Shown here piece after piece: positions 8,527 to 17,620 of a DNA stretch of 64,000 nucleotides. The stretch is taken from assembly GCA_964403075.1 (NCBI GenBank), contig CAYOEV010000011.1, positions 14,113-78,112 of the forward strand, read 5' to 3'. The DNA comes from CAYOEV01 sp964403075. Lineage in GTDB: Bacteria > Bacteroidota > Bacteroidia > Cytophagales > Cyclobacteriaceae. The translations under genes and the position numbers were made by a program. Within the stretch, counting starts at the first letter, position 1; each line of letters starts with the position of its first letter. Under the pieces are notes generated by a model. That model searched no databases. It was not told the DNA's origin and was given only the letters and a program-made list of their open reading frames with translations.

Positions 8527-9617
8527 ATATTCCATTTGTCGACCTTGAAGCTCAGTACCAGTCGATTCGCGACGAGATAGACGGCGCAATTGCCAAAGTA
8601 TTGGCTACCAAACAATTTATTGGAGGTCCGGAAATTCGTGATTTTGAGCAATCGTTTGCCGCAACCATGCAGCTATCTCATGTGGTCGCATGTGCGAATG
8701 GTACCGATGCCCTCGAACTTGCCCTGGAAGCATTGGACATTGGGGTAGGTGATGAAGTTTTGGTGCCATCACTTACCTGGATATCTTCGGCGGAGGCGGT
8801 GAGCAGGGTAGGCGCCACACCGATATTCGTCGACATCCTGGAGCGGGAGTATACCATAGATCCTGTTCAGGCCGCCGCGTGTATTACCCCTCAAACCAAA
8901 GCCATGATCCCGGTTCACCTTTATGGCCTGCCAGCACGCATGTCTGAACTGAAGGAATTAGCGCTCAAGAATGACCTCAAAATAATAGAGGATGCCGCAC
9001 AGGCGCATCTCGCAGCCATCGATCGACAAATGGTGGGTCAGTTGGGTGATGTGATTACTTTCAGTTTTTATCCCGGGAAAAACCTGGGTGCCTATGGAGA
9101 TGCGGGGGCAGTGGGTACAAATGATTCCAAATTGGCTGAAAAAATCCAAAAACTTAGTAACCACGGTCAGCTAAAGAAACATCAACACGAGGTAGTAGGC
9201 AGGAACAGTCGCATGGATGTGGTCCAGGCGGCTATTTTAAATGCGAAGTTGCCTCATCTGGAAGGGTGGACGCAAGCCCGGGAGCAAGTGGCCGGCTGGT
9301 ACGGGAAGTACTTACCTCCGGCAGTTCAGGCGCCAGAGGTCCCAGATGGATTCCGGCATGTTTACCATCTTTTTGTCGTGCAGGTGAACCAGCGCGACGC
9401 ACTGATGGCCCATTTAACAGCAGCGCAAATTGGATGCAGCATCCATTATCCCTACCCGTTGCCGCTGGTGCCCGCTTACACGTCACTTCATCAAACCGGG
9501 CAGCACCGAGTGGCGGAAAAAGTTTGCTCTCGCATCGTGTCATTGCCCATGTATCCAGAGATGAAAGAGAAACAGGTCCGGGCCGTTTGTGAATCTATCA
9601 GGGCTTTTTGGTCATGA
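8523..9617 (+). CDS. DegT/DnrJ/EryC1/StrS sugar aminotransferase, WbpE/WlbC-like
   Basis: A PLP-dependent aminotransferase of 364 aa for nucleotide sugars. It starts with the family signature IPFVDLEAQYQSIRDEI, contains GTDALELAL for cofactor phosphate binding, the aspartate in IIEDAAQAH, and the Schiff-base lysine K186 in FSFYPGKNLGAYGDAGA. It would put an amino group on C3 of the keto sugar made by the upstream dehydrogenase, with the beta-helix enzyme acetylating it. The coupling (ATGA overlaps on both sides) supports one pathway. It could also feed another amino sugar, since the family is broad. A pair of long shadow frames inside this gene on both strands is a composition effect. Confidence 0.9.
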   Translation: MNIPFVDLEAQYQSIRDEIDGAIAKVLATKQFIGGPEIRDFEQSFAATMQLSHVVACANGTDALELALEALDIGVGDEVLVPSLTWISSAEAVSRVGATPIFVDILEREYTIDPVQAAACITPQTKAMIPVHLYGLPARMSELKELALKNDLKIIEDAAQAHLAAIDRQMVGQLGDVITFSFYPGKNLGAYGDAGAVGTNDSKLAEKIQKLSNHGQLKKHQHEVVGRNSRMDVVQAAILNAKLPHLEGWTQAREQVAGWYGKYLPPAVQAPEVPDGFRHVYHLFVVQVNQRDALMAHLTAAQIGCSIHYPYPLPLVPAYTSLHQTGQHRVAEKVCSRIVSLPMYPEMKEKQVRAVCESIRAFWS

Positions 9618-10507
9618 TCGTACATGTTGGCTTTCCTAAAACCGCAACCACCTATTTGCAACAGGTAGTTTTCCCTCACTTAAAGGGTGTCGACTATTAC
9701 GACTTTTATCATTCCTCCAAATGTTTGCAACCCCTTGTCTACGCGGATCCGCTAGACTATCAAATAGATGCCCTTCAGGCAAATCTGGATTTACAAGACA
9801 GGGCACTGTATTCCTATGAAAATTTGACTGGATCACCGTTTTATTACAAAGGCATCGGGCGTTCTCAGGTGCCTTTGCAATTGAGACAACTGGGATTCAA
9901 AAAAGTGATCATGACCGTAAGGCCCCAGCTTTCGGCCATCGATTCCTATTATCGGCAGTTTGTGCAACAGGGTGGAACGTTGTCTTTCAAAGATTTTCTG
10001 GACTTGTCCGATAAGCGCGTACTGCCTGATAAATATTTTCGTCTCGGATACTTAAAATATGACAAACTCATCCATATTTATCAAGACACGTTTGATAAGC
10101 AAAACGTACTGGTGCTTAATATGGAAGACCTTGTGCATAATCAGGAATTCTTCTACGCGCAACTCTACTCGTTTTTGGGAGTCAAACGAGTAGAAACACT
10201 CGCCAAAAAGCGCGCCAATGCTTCCCTGTCCAATGCCAGCTTGGGTTTACTCAGGTGGGTCAATCGATTTACTTATAGCAATGTATCCCCCTACCATTGG
10301 TTGAGTCCAAACATCCATACGCGTTATGTATGGAAAATAATGGCCAAAGTCATTGATCCATATCTTTTAGGTTGGACTGGCAGGAGGACCTTCATTAACA
10401 AGCCGACGAGGGCTTATTTGGCTTCCTATTATGAGGAGACCAACCAGGCTTTGGAAGCGTTAACCGGCATCGTCTTTGCCAATGAACCAGAAGGTGGTAT
10501 CCGTTAG
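9614..10507 (+). CDS. Sulfotransferase-family protein
   Basis: A 297-aa protein with the PAPS-binding signatures of sulfotransferases: the 5'-phosphosulfate loop near the N-terminus (VGFPKTATTYLQQ) and a 3'-phosphate-binding segment VIMTVRPQLSAIDSYYRQF around residue 105. The likely role is transfer of sulfate from PAPS to a carbohydrate of the surface glycan encoded around it. I chose ATG 9614, which overlaps the aminotransferase stop as ATGA; a TTG two codons earlier is possible. The 3' end runs 48 bases into the end of the convergent methyltransferase gene. No signal peptide is seen, which suits a cytoplasmic PAPS-dependent enzyme. Confidence 0.78.
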   Translation: MIVHVGFPKTATTYLQQVVFPHLKGVDYYDFYHSSKCLQPLVYADPLDYQIDALQANLDLQDRALYSYENLTGSPFYYKGIGRSQVPLQLRQLGFKKVIMTVRPQLSAIDSYYRQFVQQGGTLSFKDFLDLSDKRVLPDKYFRLGYLKYDKLIHIYQDTFDKQNVLVLNMEDLVHNQEFFYAQLYSFLGVKRVETLAKKRANASLSNASLGLLRWVNRFTYSNVSPYHWLSPNIHTRYVWKIMAKVIDPYLLGWTGRRTFINKPTRAYLASYYEETNQALEALTGIVFANEPEGGIR

Positions 10508-11185
10508 ACCAGTAGTGGTGGTCACTTTTGGGTACTCTTCCAATGCACGGTGTATAGGTAGGTAGCGTTCGCGTTCTGAATTGTCGAGTATCAGCATTCC
10601 AGGTTTTCTAATTTTTGGCAACACATTTAGCGCACATTCCACCCTTGCACGACCATCAATGAGCACTACATCAAAGTAGCCGTTGGGAAATTCAGTTACT
10701 TTTTCAAAATAATGGTAGTATTCCTTTCGGTACCGGAAGCCTTCTAATGCGTTTGTTTTTTGAAAAGAAGGAGCGCCCGCTTCGCCTTCACTATTTTGGG
10801 GGATAAATAATAGGTTCACATTTTGAATCCTTCGGTCCGTAAGCAGCCTTTGTACTTTTAGAAACCATCCTTCGTGGTGTTCAATGCTGGTAAGTTCGCC
10901 TACCTTTCCGGCGAAAAAAACAGAGCTGAGACCGCTGCCGTATTCCAACATGCGATGTTCCCTGGTTAAAACGGTATTTAAAATATGGATGGCGGTAGGT
11001 GCCAGCCAGGGACTGGGCCTATGCAACCAGCGATAGCCCTTAAAATGCAGCTTCAGGAGGGGCCGCATCAAGCGGTACCGGATATACTTCCAGGGTGGCC
11101 GACGAGAATGGTGTGTAAAATTTTTTCGCACTAATGCCTGATTGGCTATTCTTGCGACTGTATCATATGAAATGAATGCTGACAT
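10460..11185 (-). CDS. Class I SAM-dependent methyltransferase-like protein
   Basis: A 241-aa protein with a Rossmann-type methyltransferase core: motif I MLEYGSGLSSVFFAG near residue 80, an acidic strand end ELTSIEHHEGWF, and YFDVVLIDGRARVECAL followed by KPGMLILDNSER, the usual motif IV-V region. It probably methylates a sugar of the nearby glycan, but this is only inferred from position. The gene is convergent with the sulfotransferase (48-base overlap) and its ATG lies four bases from the start of the divergent glycosyltransferase. A later start at M40 (11068) is possible and would leave room for promoters. It is the only minus-strand gene inside the 4.9-12.4 kb block. Confidence 0.75.
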   Translation of the reverse strand: MSAFISYDTVARIANQALVRKNFTHHSRRPPWKYIRYRLMRPLLKLHFKGYRWLHRPSPWLAPTAIHILNTVLTREHRMLEYGSGLSSVFFAGKVGELTSIEHHEGWFLKVQRLLTDRRIQNVNLLFIPQNSEGEAGAPSFQKTNALEGFRYRKEYYHYFEKVTEFPNGYFDVVLIDGRARVECALNVLPKIRKPGMLILDNSERERYLPIHRALEEYPKVTTTTGLTDTTFWFIGKDDAG

Positions 11186-11189
11186 AAGA

Positions 11190-12374
11190 ATGAAAGTGGC
11201 AATGATACTGGATATTGATTTTCCACCCGATGCACGGGTGGAAAATGAAGCCCGTGCCCTTCATGAATCTGGATGTGAAATACATCTATTTTCACTCAGT
11301 TATAAACCTTTTAGTCAGGCAATTGAAGTCTTTGCGCACCTTACAGTTCACCGCTTTTCGGCAAGCCCCCTGGTTTATAAGCTATCTGCAGTGGCTATTG
11401 AATGGCCTTTTTACAATTGGCTCGTTACACCCTTGCTCGAGCAATTTCTAAAACGGGTACAGCCGGATGTGATCCATGTTCATGACATGGTGATCGCTAC
11501 CGCTGCTTTGAGGGCCTCCCGATCCTTGAATATTCCAAACATTCTGGATTTGCATGAAAATCGTCCGGCCATCATGCAGTTTTACACGCACGTGAATACC
11601 CTTCCAGGCAAATGGCTGATTCGGCTAAATCAATGGGTTAAAAAACAAGCACAACTCATCGCTGCCTACGATCGGGTGGTCGTGGTTACTGAGGAGGCAC
11701 GGGACCATTACGCCCAGTCGCTGGGTAGCCCGGCAGATCATTTCATTGTAGTGCCGAATACGGCATTTGTAGACACTTTTCAGGCACCTGAGAATATACA
11801 GTCAGCCACCGATTGGTTTGAACTACTGTATATAGGAGATACCGGTCTGCGGAGAGGTACCCTGCTAGCCATTCAAGCCGTTTCGTTGATTAAAGAAATG
11901 GTGCCGAATGTTCGGCTCACGCTGGTAGGTGCAGGGCGAGACGACCAATTGCTTCGCGCACAAATTAAAAAGTTGAAGTTGGAAGCACATGTGACCATGG
12001 AAGGGTGGCAAGCGCCCGAAAAATTACCGGCCTACATCGCCTTCTCTGATATTTGCCTGTCTCCACTCCAAAGAAACCTGCACCACGACACCACTTATGC
12101 CAACAAAATTTTTCAATACATGGCCATAGGCAAACCACTGGTGGTCAGCGACTGCCCACCGCAAGCGCGGGTGGTCCATGAGTACCGTTGCGGAAAGGTG
12201 CACGACGCTGCCGATGCAAGCTCCTTGGCCAGTGCCGTCGTCTATCTCTATCAAAATCCAAAAGAACGATTGTCCATGTGCACGCGTGCGAGACAGGCAG
12301 CGCTAAATTCCATGAACTTTCATCACACGGCGAATGCATTGCGTACGCACTACCGTGAATTGGCGGATGGATGA
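11190..12374 (+). CDS. Glycosyltransferase family 4
   Basis: A 394-aa GT-B enzyme. The N-terminal half has VAMILDIDFPPDARVENEA, PDVIHVHDMVIATAAL and NILDLHENRPAIM; the C-terminal half has LLYIGDTGLRRGT, LTLVGAGRDDQLL, VTMEGWQAPEKLPAYIAF and the donor-binding KIFQYMAIGKPLVVSDCP. This is a retaining glycosyltransferase that should add a sugar to the surface glycan; donor and acceptor are not known. I chose ATG 11190 because the first strand of the fold starts right after it; an in-frame ATG at 11142 would run back through the divergent gene's start. The 3' end overlaps the convergent YfhO gene by 25 bases. Confidence 0.88.
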   Translation: MKVAMILDIDFPPDARVENEARALHESGCEIHLFSLSYKPFSQAIEVFAHLTVHRFSASPLVYKLSAVAIEWPFYNWLVTPLLEQFLKRVQPDVIHVHDMVIATAALRASRSLNIPNILDLHENRPAIMQFYTHVNTLPGKWLIRLNQWVKKQAQLIAAYDRVVVVTEEARDHYAQSLGSPADHFIVVPNTAFVDTFQAPENIQSATDWFELLYIGDTGLRRGTLLAIQAVSLIKEMVPNVRLTLVGAGRDDQLLRAQIKKLKLEAHVTMEGWQAPEKLPAYIAFSDICLSPLQRNLHHDTTYANKIFQYMAIGKPLVVSDCPPQARVVHEYRCGKVHDAADASSLASAVVYLYQNPKERLSMCTRARQAALNSMNFHHTANALRTHYRELADG

Positions 12375-14806
12375 CCTGAGCGCAACGACAAAAATGCGGT
12401 GTACCCAAAACCAAGAAGAATGAGTATGCCGCATATCAGCATGATTTGGTTATTGCTTGCGTAGGATTTGGGATTAAATGTAAATGTGATCTCGTGTTCC
12501 CCTGCCGGTATCTCAAGTGCCCTTAGGAGGTAATTGACCCTGTGAATGCTTACCGGTTGATTGTCGACGCTGGCTTCCCACCCCATGGGATAATAAATTT
12601 CAGAAAAAACTGCCAGCTGATCCTGCGTTGAGGTAAATGCATAAGTCAGCTGGTTGGCATCTTTTTTTAGTAAAATAATTTTACCCTCACCATTACCTGC
12701 CTCTATTCCGCCAAAAGCCGTTTGATCAATAATGGCCGTATTACGCAAGTCTACTTCTCCTAACGCCTGTATGGCTTCATCTGGTCCATTGACCTTTTGG
12801 GTTTTGGTAACCATCCAGGCATTGCCGAAAGCATATTTGTTTTCGATGACCGCCTGACGTTGCGGTCCGGCTTTCAAAAATTTGGTGTTGAGCATATTCA
12901 TGACCTGTAGATCCGAAAAATCTGCACTCCCTCCTTTCAATGAGGTAACGGCTTGATTTATCTCCTCATTAAGGTGACGGTCGATGAGATCCTGATACCT
13001 TCTCATTTTGGCGCCATGATAGCCGCCGACAGATTCATGGTAGTAGGAAGTGCGCGCCTCATTCCATGGGTTCTGTAGGTTAAGTACCCTTTCGCCAGGT
13101 GCAGCTGCGTCCATTAAAAAGCTATCGGCTTCGGTAGGTGTAAAATACTTTTCACTTACATTTTTTTGAAAGTCATCCGCATTTAGGAAACGCTTGCCTA
13201 GCAACAGTACATCGACACCTACTAAAAACACCAAAGCGGCAAGGATTATCTGCTTTGGCATTTGTTTAGCATAATTTAAATAAAGCCCTCCGGTCAGTAA
13301 GACTGTAAAGATCAATCCCCTCAAGGCATCCTGTCTTAGCAGGGCTTTGCGGTCTGCACGAATGGCATCTATGAGCCAATCGGGGAAGCTACCGGCAAGT
13401 TGTTCGTCGATGGCTCCGCGGTAGCTGAAGGCACCTGCGAAGAGCACCAGTGAAAGAAAAAAGCCTGTTGTCACCAAAAAACTATATTTGAGCGCTTTGT
13501 ATTGCGCAGCTTTTTCTAGTTCTAACCATCGTTTGAGTCCCAAAAACCCGATTAAGTTCATCGCCAACATGGGCATGATGATCGTGAAGGTCACTGACCT
13601 GAACTTGTTGTATCCTGGCAGGAAATCAAATAGCAGGTTATTGAAGCCGGCAAAATTCTTACCCCAACTGAGTATGATGCCCAGTATGGCGATAACCAGT
13701 AGCCAGTATTTTTGATTTGCTGGCAGGACAAATAGACCCAGGATTAGGAGAAAGAGTAGTAAGCTTCCAGCATAATACGGGGCAGTGAGCGGTTGATCTC
13801 CCCAGTAGGTAGGCATGGATTTTATTTGTTCTTTGGCTTGCAGCCTTGTGTAGCCCCGTTCCATTAATGCTTCGGCCGAATTGGATTTATCGGAAAGTTG
13901 TTGTTGCGAAGACCCCCCCAGTATATTGGGCACAAACATCACGAGTGGCTCAAAAATGCCGTTGCTGTACCTGAAAGCGTAGTCATAATCTAATCCTGTG
14001 CCCTGGTCCTGGGTCTCGAGTACCTGTCCTCCCCTGATGCTGTATGCACCGTATTGGTAAGTGTGGTAAAGTCTTCCGCTATTGGCACCTACAGCCAAAA
14101 TTGCCGCCAGAATCAAGCCACCGGTGCTTATTAAGAATGGCTTCCAATCCTTATTTTTGAATGTTTTGAGCAATTGGTGCAAACCATAGACCAGGATGAC
14201 CAGTAGCAGATAGTAAGTAATTTGTGGATGGTTGGCTCGAATCTGAAGTCCTAAAGCCAGAGCCGTTAAACCAACCCCCAGCCATCGCCGCTTGCCAAAA
14301 CTGAGGTGAACACCGGCGAGCACGAGTGGCATCAAAGCCGTTGCAGCAATTTTAGCATTATGTCCGGCGTCTATAGAAATTATGTGAAAACCATTTAGAC
14401 CAAATAACAGGGCCCCTCCAATAGCGAGTATGGGCATGACCCGAAAGCTAATGAGCAAGATGTAAAATGATAAAAAACTTATGAAGGTAAGAGATATTGG
14501 GTGGGGCAAACCGAGCGTCAACACCTTGTACACATATTTCATCAGATCGCCACTGTATTGAACACCATTTAGGTAAGCCGGCATACCACTGAACATGTGG
14601 TTCATCCAAAGCGCCTCATTACCGGTTTCAGCCCGATACTCTTTGAGCAGGTGATTACCTCCTGTAGCCATGAAAATGTCATGTTGGTAAACGCCTTTGC
14701 CTTCGAAAAAATAAGGTTTGAAAACAATGATGGTGACAATAAAGAAAACCAGTAATGCCAGGAGGTGGGGATAATTTTTTTTCCAATTCATGGATGCATG
14801 TGTCAT
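12350..14806 (-). CDS. YfhO-family multi-span membrane protein
   Basis: An 818-aa integral membrane protein. After a short basic N-terminus the sequence has about a dozen hydrophobic segments (for example LLALLVFFIVTIIVF, LLLFLLILGLFVLPA, LIFTVLLTGGLYL), a long extracytoplasmic C-terminal domain and a final helix IMLICGILILLGFGYTAFL. The early loop with a conserved acidic motif (YQHDIFMATGGNHLLKEY) is typical of YfhO proteins, which resemble GT-C glycosyltransferases and modify cell-envelope polymers in Gram-positives. In Bacteroidota the role is unproven. The start overlaps the flippase stop as ATGA, so both belong to one minus-strand operon; a lipid-linked sugar step is the likely job. Confidence 0.85.
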   Translation of the reverse strand: MTHASMNWKKNYPHLLALLVFFIVTIIVFKPYFFEGKGVYQHDIFMATGGNHLLKEYRAETGNEALWMNHMFSGMPAYLNGVQYSGDLMKYVYKVLTLGLPHPISLTFISFLSFYILLISFRVMPILAIGGALLFGLNGFHIISIDAGHNAKIAATALMPLVLAGVHLSFGKRRWLGVGLTALALGLQIRANHPQITYYLLLVILVYGLHQLLKTFKNKDWKPFLISTGGLILAAILAVGANSGRLYHTYQYGAYSIRGGQVLETQDQGTGLDYDYAFRYSNGIFEPLVMFVPNILGGSSQQQLSDKSNSAEALMERGYTRLQAKEQIKSMPTYWGDQPLTAPYYAGSLLLFLLILGLFVLPANQKYWLLVIAILGIILSWGKNFAGFNNLLFDFLPGYNKFRSVTFTIIMPMLAMNLIGFLGLKRWLELEKAAQYKALKYSFLVTTGFFLSLVLFAGAFSYRGAIDEQLAGSFPDWLIDAIRADRKALLRQDALRGLIFTVLLTGGLYLNYAKQMPKQIILAALVFLVGVDVLLLGKRFLNADDFQKNVSEKYFTPTEADSFLMDAAAPGERVLNLQNPWNEARTSYYHESVGGYHGAKMRRYQDLIDRHLNEEINQAVTSLKGGSADFSDLQVMNMLNTKFLKAGPQRQAVIENKYAFGNAWMVTKTQKVNGPDEAIQALGEVDLRNTAIIDQTAFGGIEAGNGEGKIILLKKDANQLTYAFTSTQDQLAVFSEIYYPMGWEASVDNQPVSIHRVNYLLRALEIPAGEHEITFTFNPKSYASNNQIMLICGILILLGFGYTAFLSLRSGHPSANSR

Positions 14807-16287
14807 TTTGCGATACGATCAAAAGTAGAACGAACAAGCTGATTTATGTCTGAGGATATTCGAAAATAGAAAATCAACGTGCCAAAAACGACTGTCGTCG
14901 CCATAGATCTTATCAGGATGTTAAGGATCGGAGTGAAGGGCCAAGGGATGTGGTAAAAGACAATGAAAGTAAAAAGAGCAATGCCCATTAGTTTGGCATG
15001 TGCAAGGGTGAATGGAGTTAACTGCATAAGCTTTTTTATTAACGCATAACGCATAACAAATAGTAAAATCATGCTCAAGGCATAACCAGTAGCTGCGCCG
15101 TTGATGCCCATCAGTGGAATTAACCACATATTTAGAAAAATCAAAAGCAACGCCGCACCGCCCTGCAAATAGAGGTTGTAGCGGTAATGATCCGAGAAAA
15201 CCAGTACTTCGGCAGAAAACCCGAACAGCATGGTAATGACTTTAGTAAGGCAAACCAGCACCACTACCAGCATACCACTTTGAAAGACGGTTCCTTTGGG
15301 AATGAAGGCAAAAAGATCTTGCACATTTGTTACGATACCAATGAAAATAAGCAGCCCGATGACGGAAAGGGTAATCGACCCTCTTTGGTACATCTTGTTT
15401 ACTTCATTCAGGTCCTTTTTCTGGAAGGCCTGAGCGAAGAGAGGTGAAATGATTTTCAACATGTTTCTCCTCGGCATGTCCACTATCATGCCAATGTAAA
15501 AGCAGGTAACGAAAATACCCTGAGCCTCCAAACCTTTGAGTGTGGCCAGTTGCAGGTAGCTCACGTTTTGTAAAGTACTGTAACTCCCACTTAGCAGGAG
15601 CATATAACCACTGAGCCATAGAAACTGTTTGAATTCGGGTTGTGGTAATTTCAGTATCGACCAGTCGAGTGAAAACTGGTGTCTCAGGATTAAATGCAAA
15701 GTGAAGACCACAAACGCAGCGGCGAAGGTGATGAAGATGGCATGGATGGCTACAGGGAATTCAATAATGTTAAAACCGTACAGCAACAGAATCACCGTAG
15801 TTCCCAACCTCAGGAAAACATCTCTGAGAAATGTTGGCCATACTACCGACATCATAGATCTACTGTAGGCCAGTAGAATTTCAAAAAGAGAATGAAAAAT
15901 AAGGATGAAACCACTCACCCACAGGTACTTAATGTAACTGGGAGACTTGCTTTCGAAGAATTGATTGATCCAGCCCTCAAACAACCAGGCCATTCCCATC
16001 AACAGAAAGTCCACCAAAAGCACACACACCAGCATGAAAGTGACCAGGCGTAGCACACTCCGTTCCCGCAGCCTAAGGGTGGGAAAAACCTTTATGAAGG
16101 CACCATTCATACCTAAGGTGCTGAATGATGAAAATAAGAGCGCGTTGGAAGTGACCAGTGTAAACAATCCGATTTCCTCCACATTTAAGAATGCCGGTCT
16201 AAGAAAAAGTGTGTTGATGTAACCTACCACAACGCCCAGGTAGGCGATAACTGTACTCCATAAACTTTGCCTGATAACAACACCCAT
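14803..16287 (-). CDS. Polysaccharide flippase, Wzx/MATE-like
   Basis: A 494-aa membrane protein of the polysaccharide-biosynthesis / oligosaccharide-lipid flippase superfamily. It has about 12-14 hydrophobic helices and the usual opening VIRQSLWSTVIAYLGVVVGY with later LINTL-type and GINGAATGYALSMILLF segments seen in Wzx proteins. The role would be to flip an undecaprenyl-linked repeat unit to the periplasm. No Wzy polymerase or Wzz is recognised in the window, so either YfhO or a gene elsewhere must complete the pathway. It is separated by three bases from the upstream TauE gene and coupled by ATGA to YfhO. Confidence 0.85.
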   Translation of the reverse strand: MGVVIRQSLWSTVIAYLGVVVGYINTLFLRPAFLNVEEIGLFTLVTSNALLFSSFSTLGMNGAFIKVFPTLRLRERSVLRLVTFMLVCVLLVDFLLMGMAWLFEGWINQFFESKSPSYIKYLWVSGFILIFHSLFEILLAYSRSMMSVVWPTFLRDVFLRLGTTVILLLYGFNIIEFPVAIHAIFITFAAAFVVFTLHLILRHQFSLDWSILKLPQPEFKQFLWLSGYMLLLSGSYSTLQNVSYLQLATLKGLEAQGIFVTCFYIGMIVDMPRRNMLKIISPLFAQAFQKKDLNEVNKMYQRGSITLSVIGLLIFIGIVTNVQDLFAFIPKGTVFQSGMLVVVLVCLTKVITMLFGFSAEVLVFSDHYRYNLYLQGGAALLLIFLNMWLIPLMGINGAATGYALSMILLFVMRYALIKKLMQLTPFTLAHAKLMGIALFTFIVFYHIPWPFTPILNILIRSMATTVVFGTLIFYFRISSDINQLVRSTFDRIAK

Positions 16288-16290
16288 CTT

Positions 16291-17040
16291 TTAGAAAAAC
16301 CAGAGTTTAATTGCCAGCGAAGTTACCGCGATTGTCAGTAGCCAACGGATCCATCGCTCCGGGACCGAGACCGACCACCGGCTGGTAAAATAGGCACCTG
16401 TGGAATTTCCCACCGCCAGTGTCAAACCATACGCCCAGTTTACCTTGTCGTTGAGCAAAAAAATGACAATCGCGGCAATGGTATAACTGAAGATAACGAA
16501 CACCTTGATGGCATTGATTTTAGAAAGGGCAAATCCGTGCAACAGGGCCAGGGTAGAAATAATGAGAAAGCCCACTCCGGCCTGAATAAAGCCACCATAA
16601 ATACCTATCAAAAAGAAGGCAATGACTGTCACTGGTTTTACCCGATTGGGTGGATTTGTGACTTGTGCTCCGATTTTCAATAGTGGTTTGAGTAAAGTGA
16701 CCGAAAGCACCAATATCATGACGATGGCTAAGATTCTATTGAATGCCCGATCTGTCATGTCTACGGCAATCTGTGCGCCGATGATAGACCCGATAACCGC
16801 AACTACACCTAAGGTGAGAGAAAACCGTTGTACGCCATAGCCTTTGCTTCGAAAACCATGGATTGCAAATAAATTTTGAAGCAAAAGCGCTACCCGGTTA
16901 CTGCCATTTGCCTCTGCTGATGGTAGCCCTAGAAAAATGAGCAACGGTAGTGTGAGTAGTGAGCCACCACCAGCTACGGTATTAATAAACCCGGCAAACA
17001 ATCCACCCCCAACCAGCAAAAGAGCGTCAGTCCAACTCAT
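16291..17040 (-). CDS. TauE/SafE-family anion permease
   Basis: A 249-aa membrane protein of the TauE/SafE (DUF81) family, thought to export sulfite, sulfoacetate or similar small organosulfur anions. The N-terminal half carries the family signature FAGFINTVAGGGSLLTLPLL, echoed in the second half by FLIGIYGGFIQAGVGFLII, giving the expected internal duplication; about eight helices are present. I chose ATG 17040, which overlaps the folK stop as ATGA and begins right before the first helix; a frame-matched ATG at 17088 would add 16 residues from inside folK. Association with a nearby sulfotransferase is suggestive but may be chance. Confidence 0.88.
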   Translation of the reverse strand: MSWTDALLLVGGGLFAGFINTVAGGGSLLTLPLLIFLGLPSAEANGSNRVALLLQNLFAIHGFRSKGYGVQRFSLTLGVVAVIGSIIGAQIAVDMTDRAFNRILAIVMILVLSVTLLKPLLKIGAQVTNPPNRVKPVTVIAFFLIGIYGGFIQAGVGFLIISTLALLHGFALSKINAIKVFVIFSYTIAAIVIFLLNDKVNWAYGLTLAVGNSTGAYFTSRWSVSVPERWIRWLLTIAVTSLAIKLWFF

Positions 17041-17534
17041 GGCTTTAAAACTAATTGCGTTTTCACGCACGTGGTGTCGTCTGTGCAAGCCTCCAATAGT
17101 TGTTCCATGGTTTTTCCATTCACTGGATGGGTCCCCGTAGCTGCCAGTTCAACAAGTGGGAGTAAAGTGAAGCGCCTGTCTGAAATACCATAATGCGGTA
17201 AAGTTAGCATGTTGTTATTCCATTGCTCATCGTGGTAAAACAACACATCTATATCAATAAGTCGCTTTCCCCATTTCCTTTCGCGTATCCGACCCATGAT
17301 ATTTTCTACATGCAGGCACGCTTCCAGCAACTTTTCTGGTGGGGATTCAGTCTTAACCCTGATTACAGCATTAAGGAAGTCTGGTTGTTCTCGGATGCCA
17401 TAAGGTTTCGTTTCATAAACGGAGGAAATCTCTACGGTATACACACCCTGCCTTTCTAGCTGCCGAATGGCCGTTTGCAATTGCACCAGCCGATCACCCA
17501 GATTACTTCCCAATAGTAGTAATATACCATTCAT
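17037..17534 (-). CDS. folK: 2-amino-4-hydroxy-6-hydroxymethyldihydropteridine pyrophosphokinase (HPPK)
   Basis: Transfers pyrophosphate from ATP to 6-hydroxymethyl-7,8-dihydropterin in folate synthesis. The 165-aa protein begins LLLLGSNLGDR, has SSVYETKPYGIREQPDFLNAV for pterin binding, and the HPPK signature RKWGKRLIDIDVLFY. Length is normal for the monofunctional enzyme. The start is divergent from sppA, whose reading frame begins 87 bases away, an arrangement I recall as common in this phylum. folA lies elsewhere in the window (34444-34941). Confidence 0.95.
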   Translation of the reverse strand: MNGILLLLGSNLGDRLVQLQTAIRQLERQGVYTVEISSVYETKPYGIREQPDFLNAVIRVKTESPPEKLLEACLHVENIMGRIRERKWGKRLIDIDVLFYHDEQWNNNMLTLPHYGISDRRFTLLPLVELAATGTHPVNGKTMEQLLEACTDDTTCVKTQLVLKP

Positions 17535-17589
17535 ATAAACCTACTGACGTTGAACCACTTTTAATGAACAACATATTGTCTGGCTCAGT

Positions 17590-17597
17590 TAAATTTG
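17590..17597 (+). promoter_or_regulatory. Bacteroidota -7 promoter box upstream of sppA
   Basis: TAAATTTG matches the TAnnTTTG -7 consensus of Bacteroidota sigma-ABfr promoters exactly. It lies 24 bases before ATG 17621. The -33 TTTG is not clear at the expected distance. The box lies downstream of the in-frame ATG at 17564, which argues that the longer start is not used. Confidence 0.5.
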
Positions 17598-17620
17598 TGA
17601 TCTTATTAATACTTAAAACG

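Noticed and set aside
9232..9592. Long frames on both strands inside the DegT aminotransferase gene
   Set aside because: They are proline-, alanine- and glycine-rich shadows of a strongly conserved enzyme with an intact active site; no independent start or family match.
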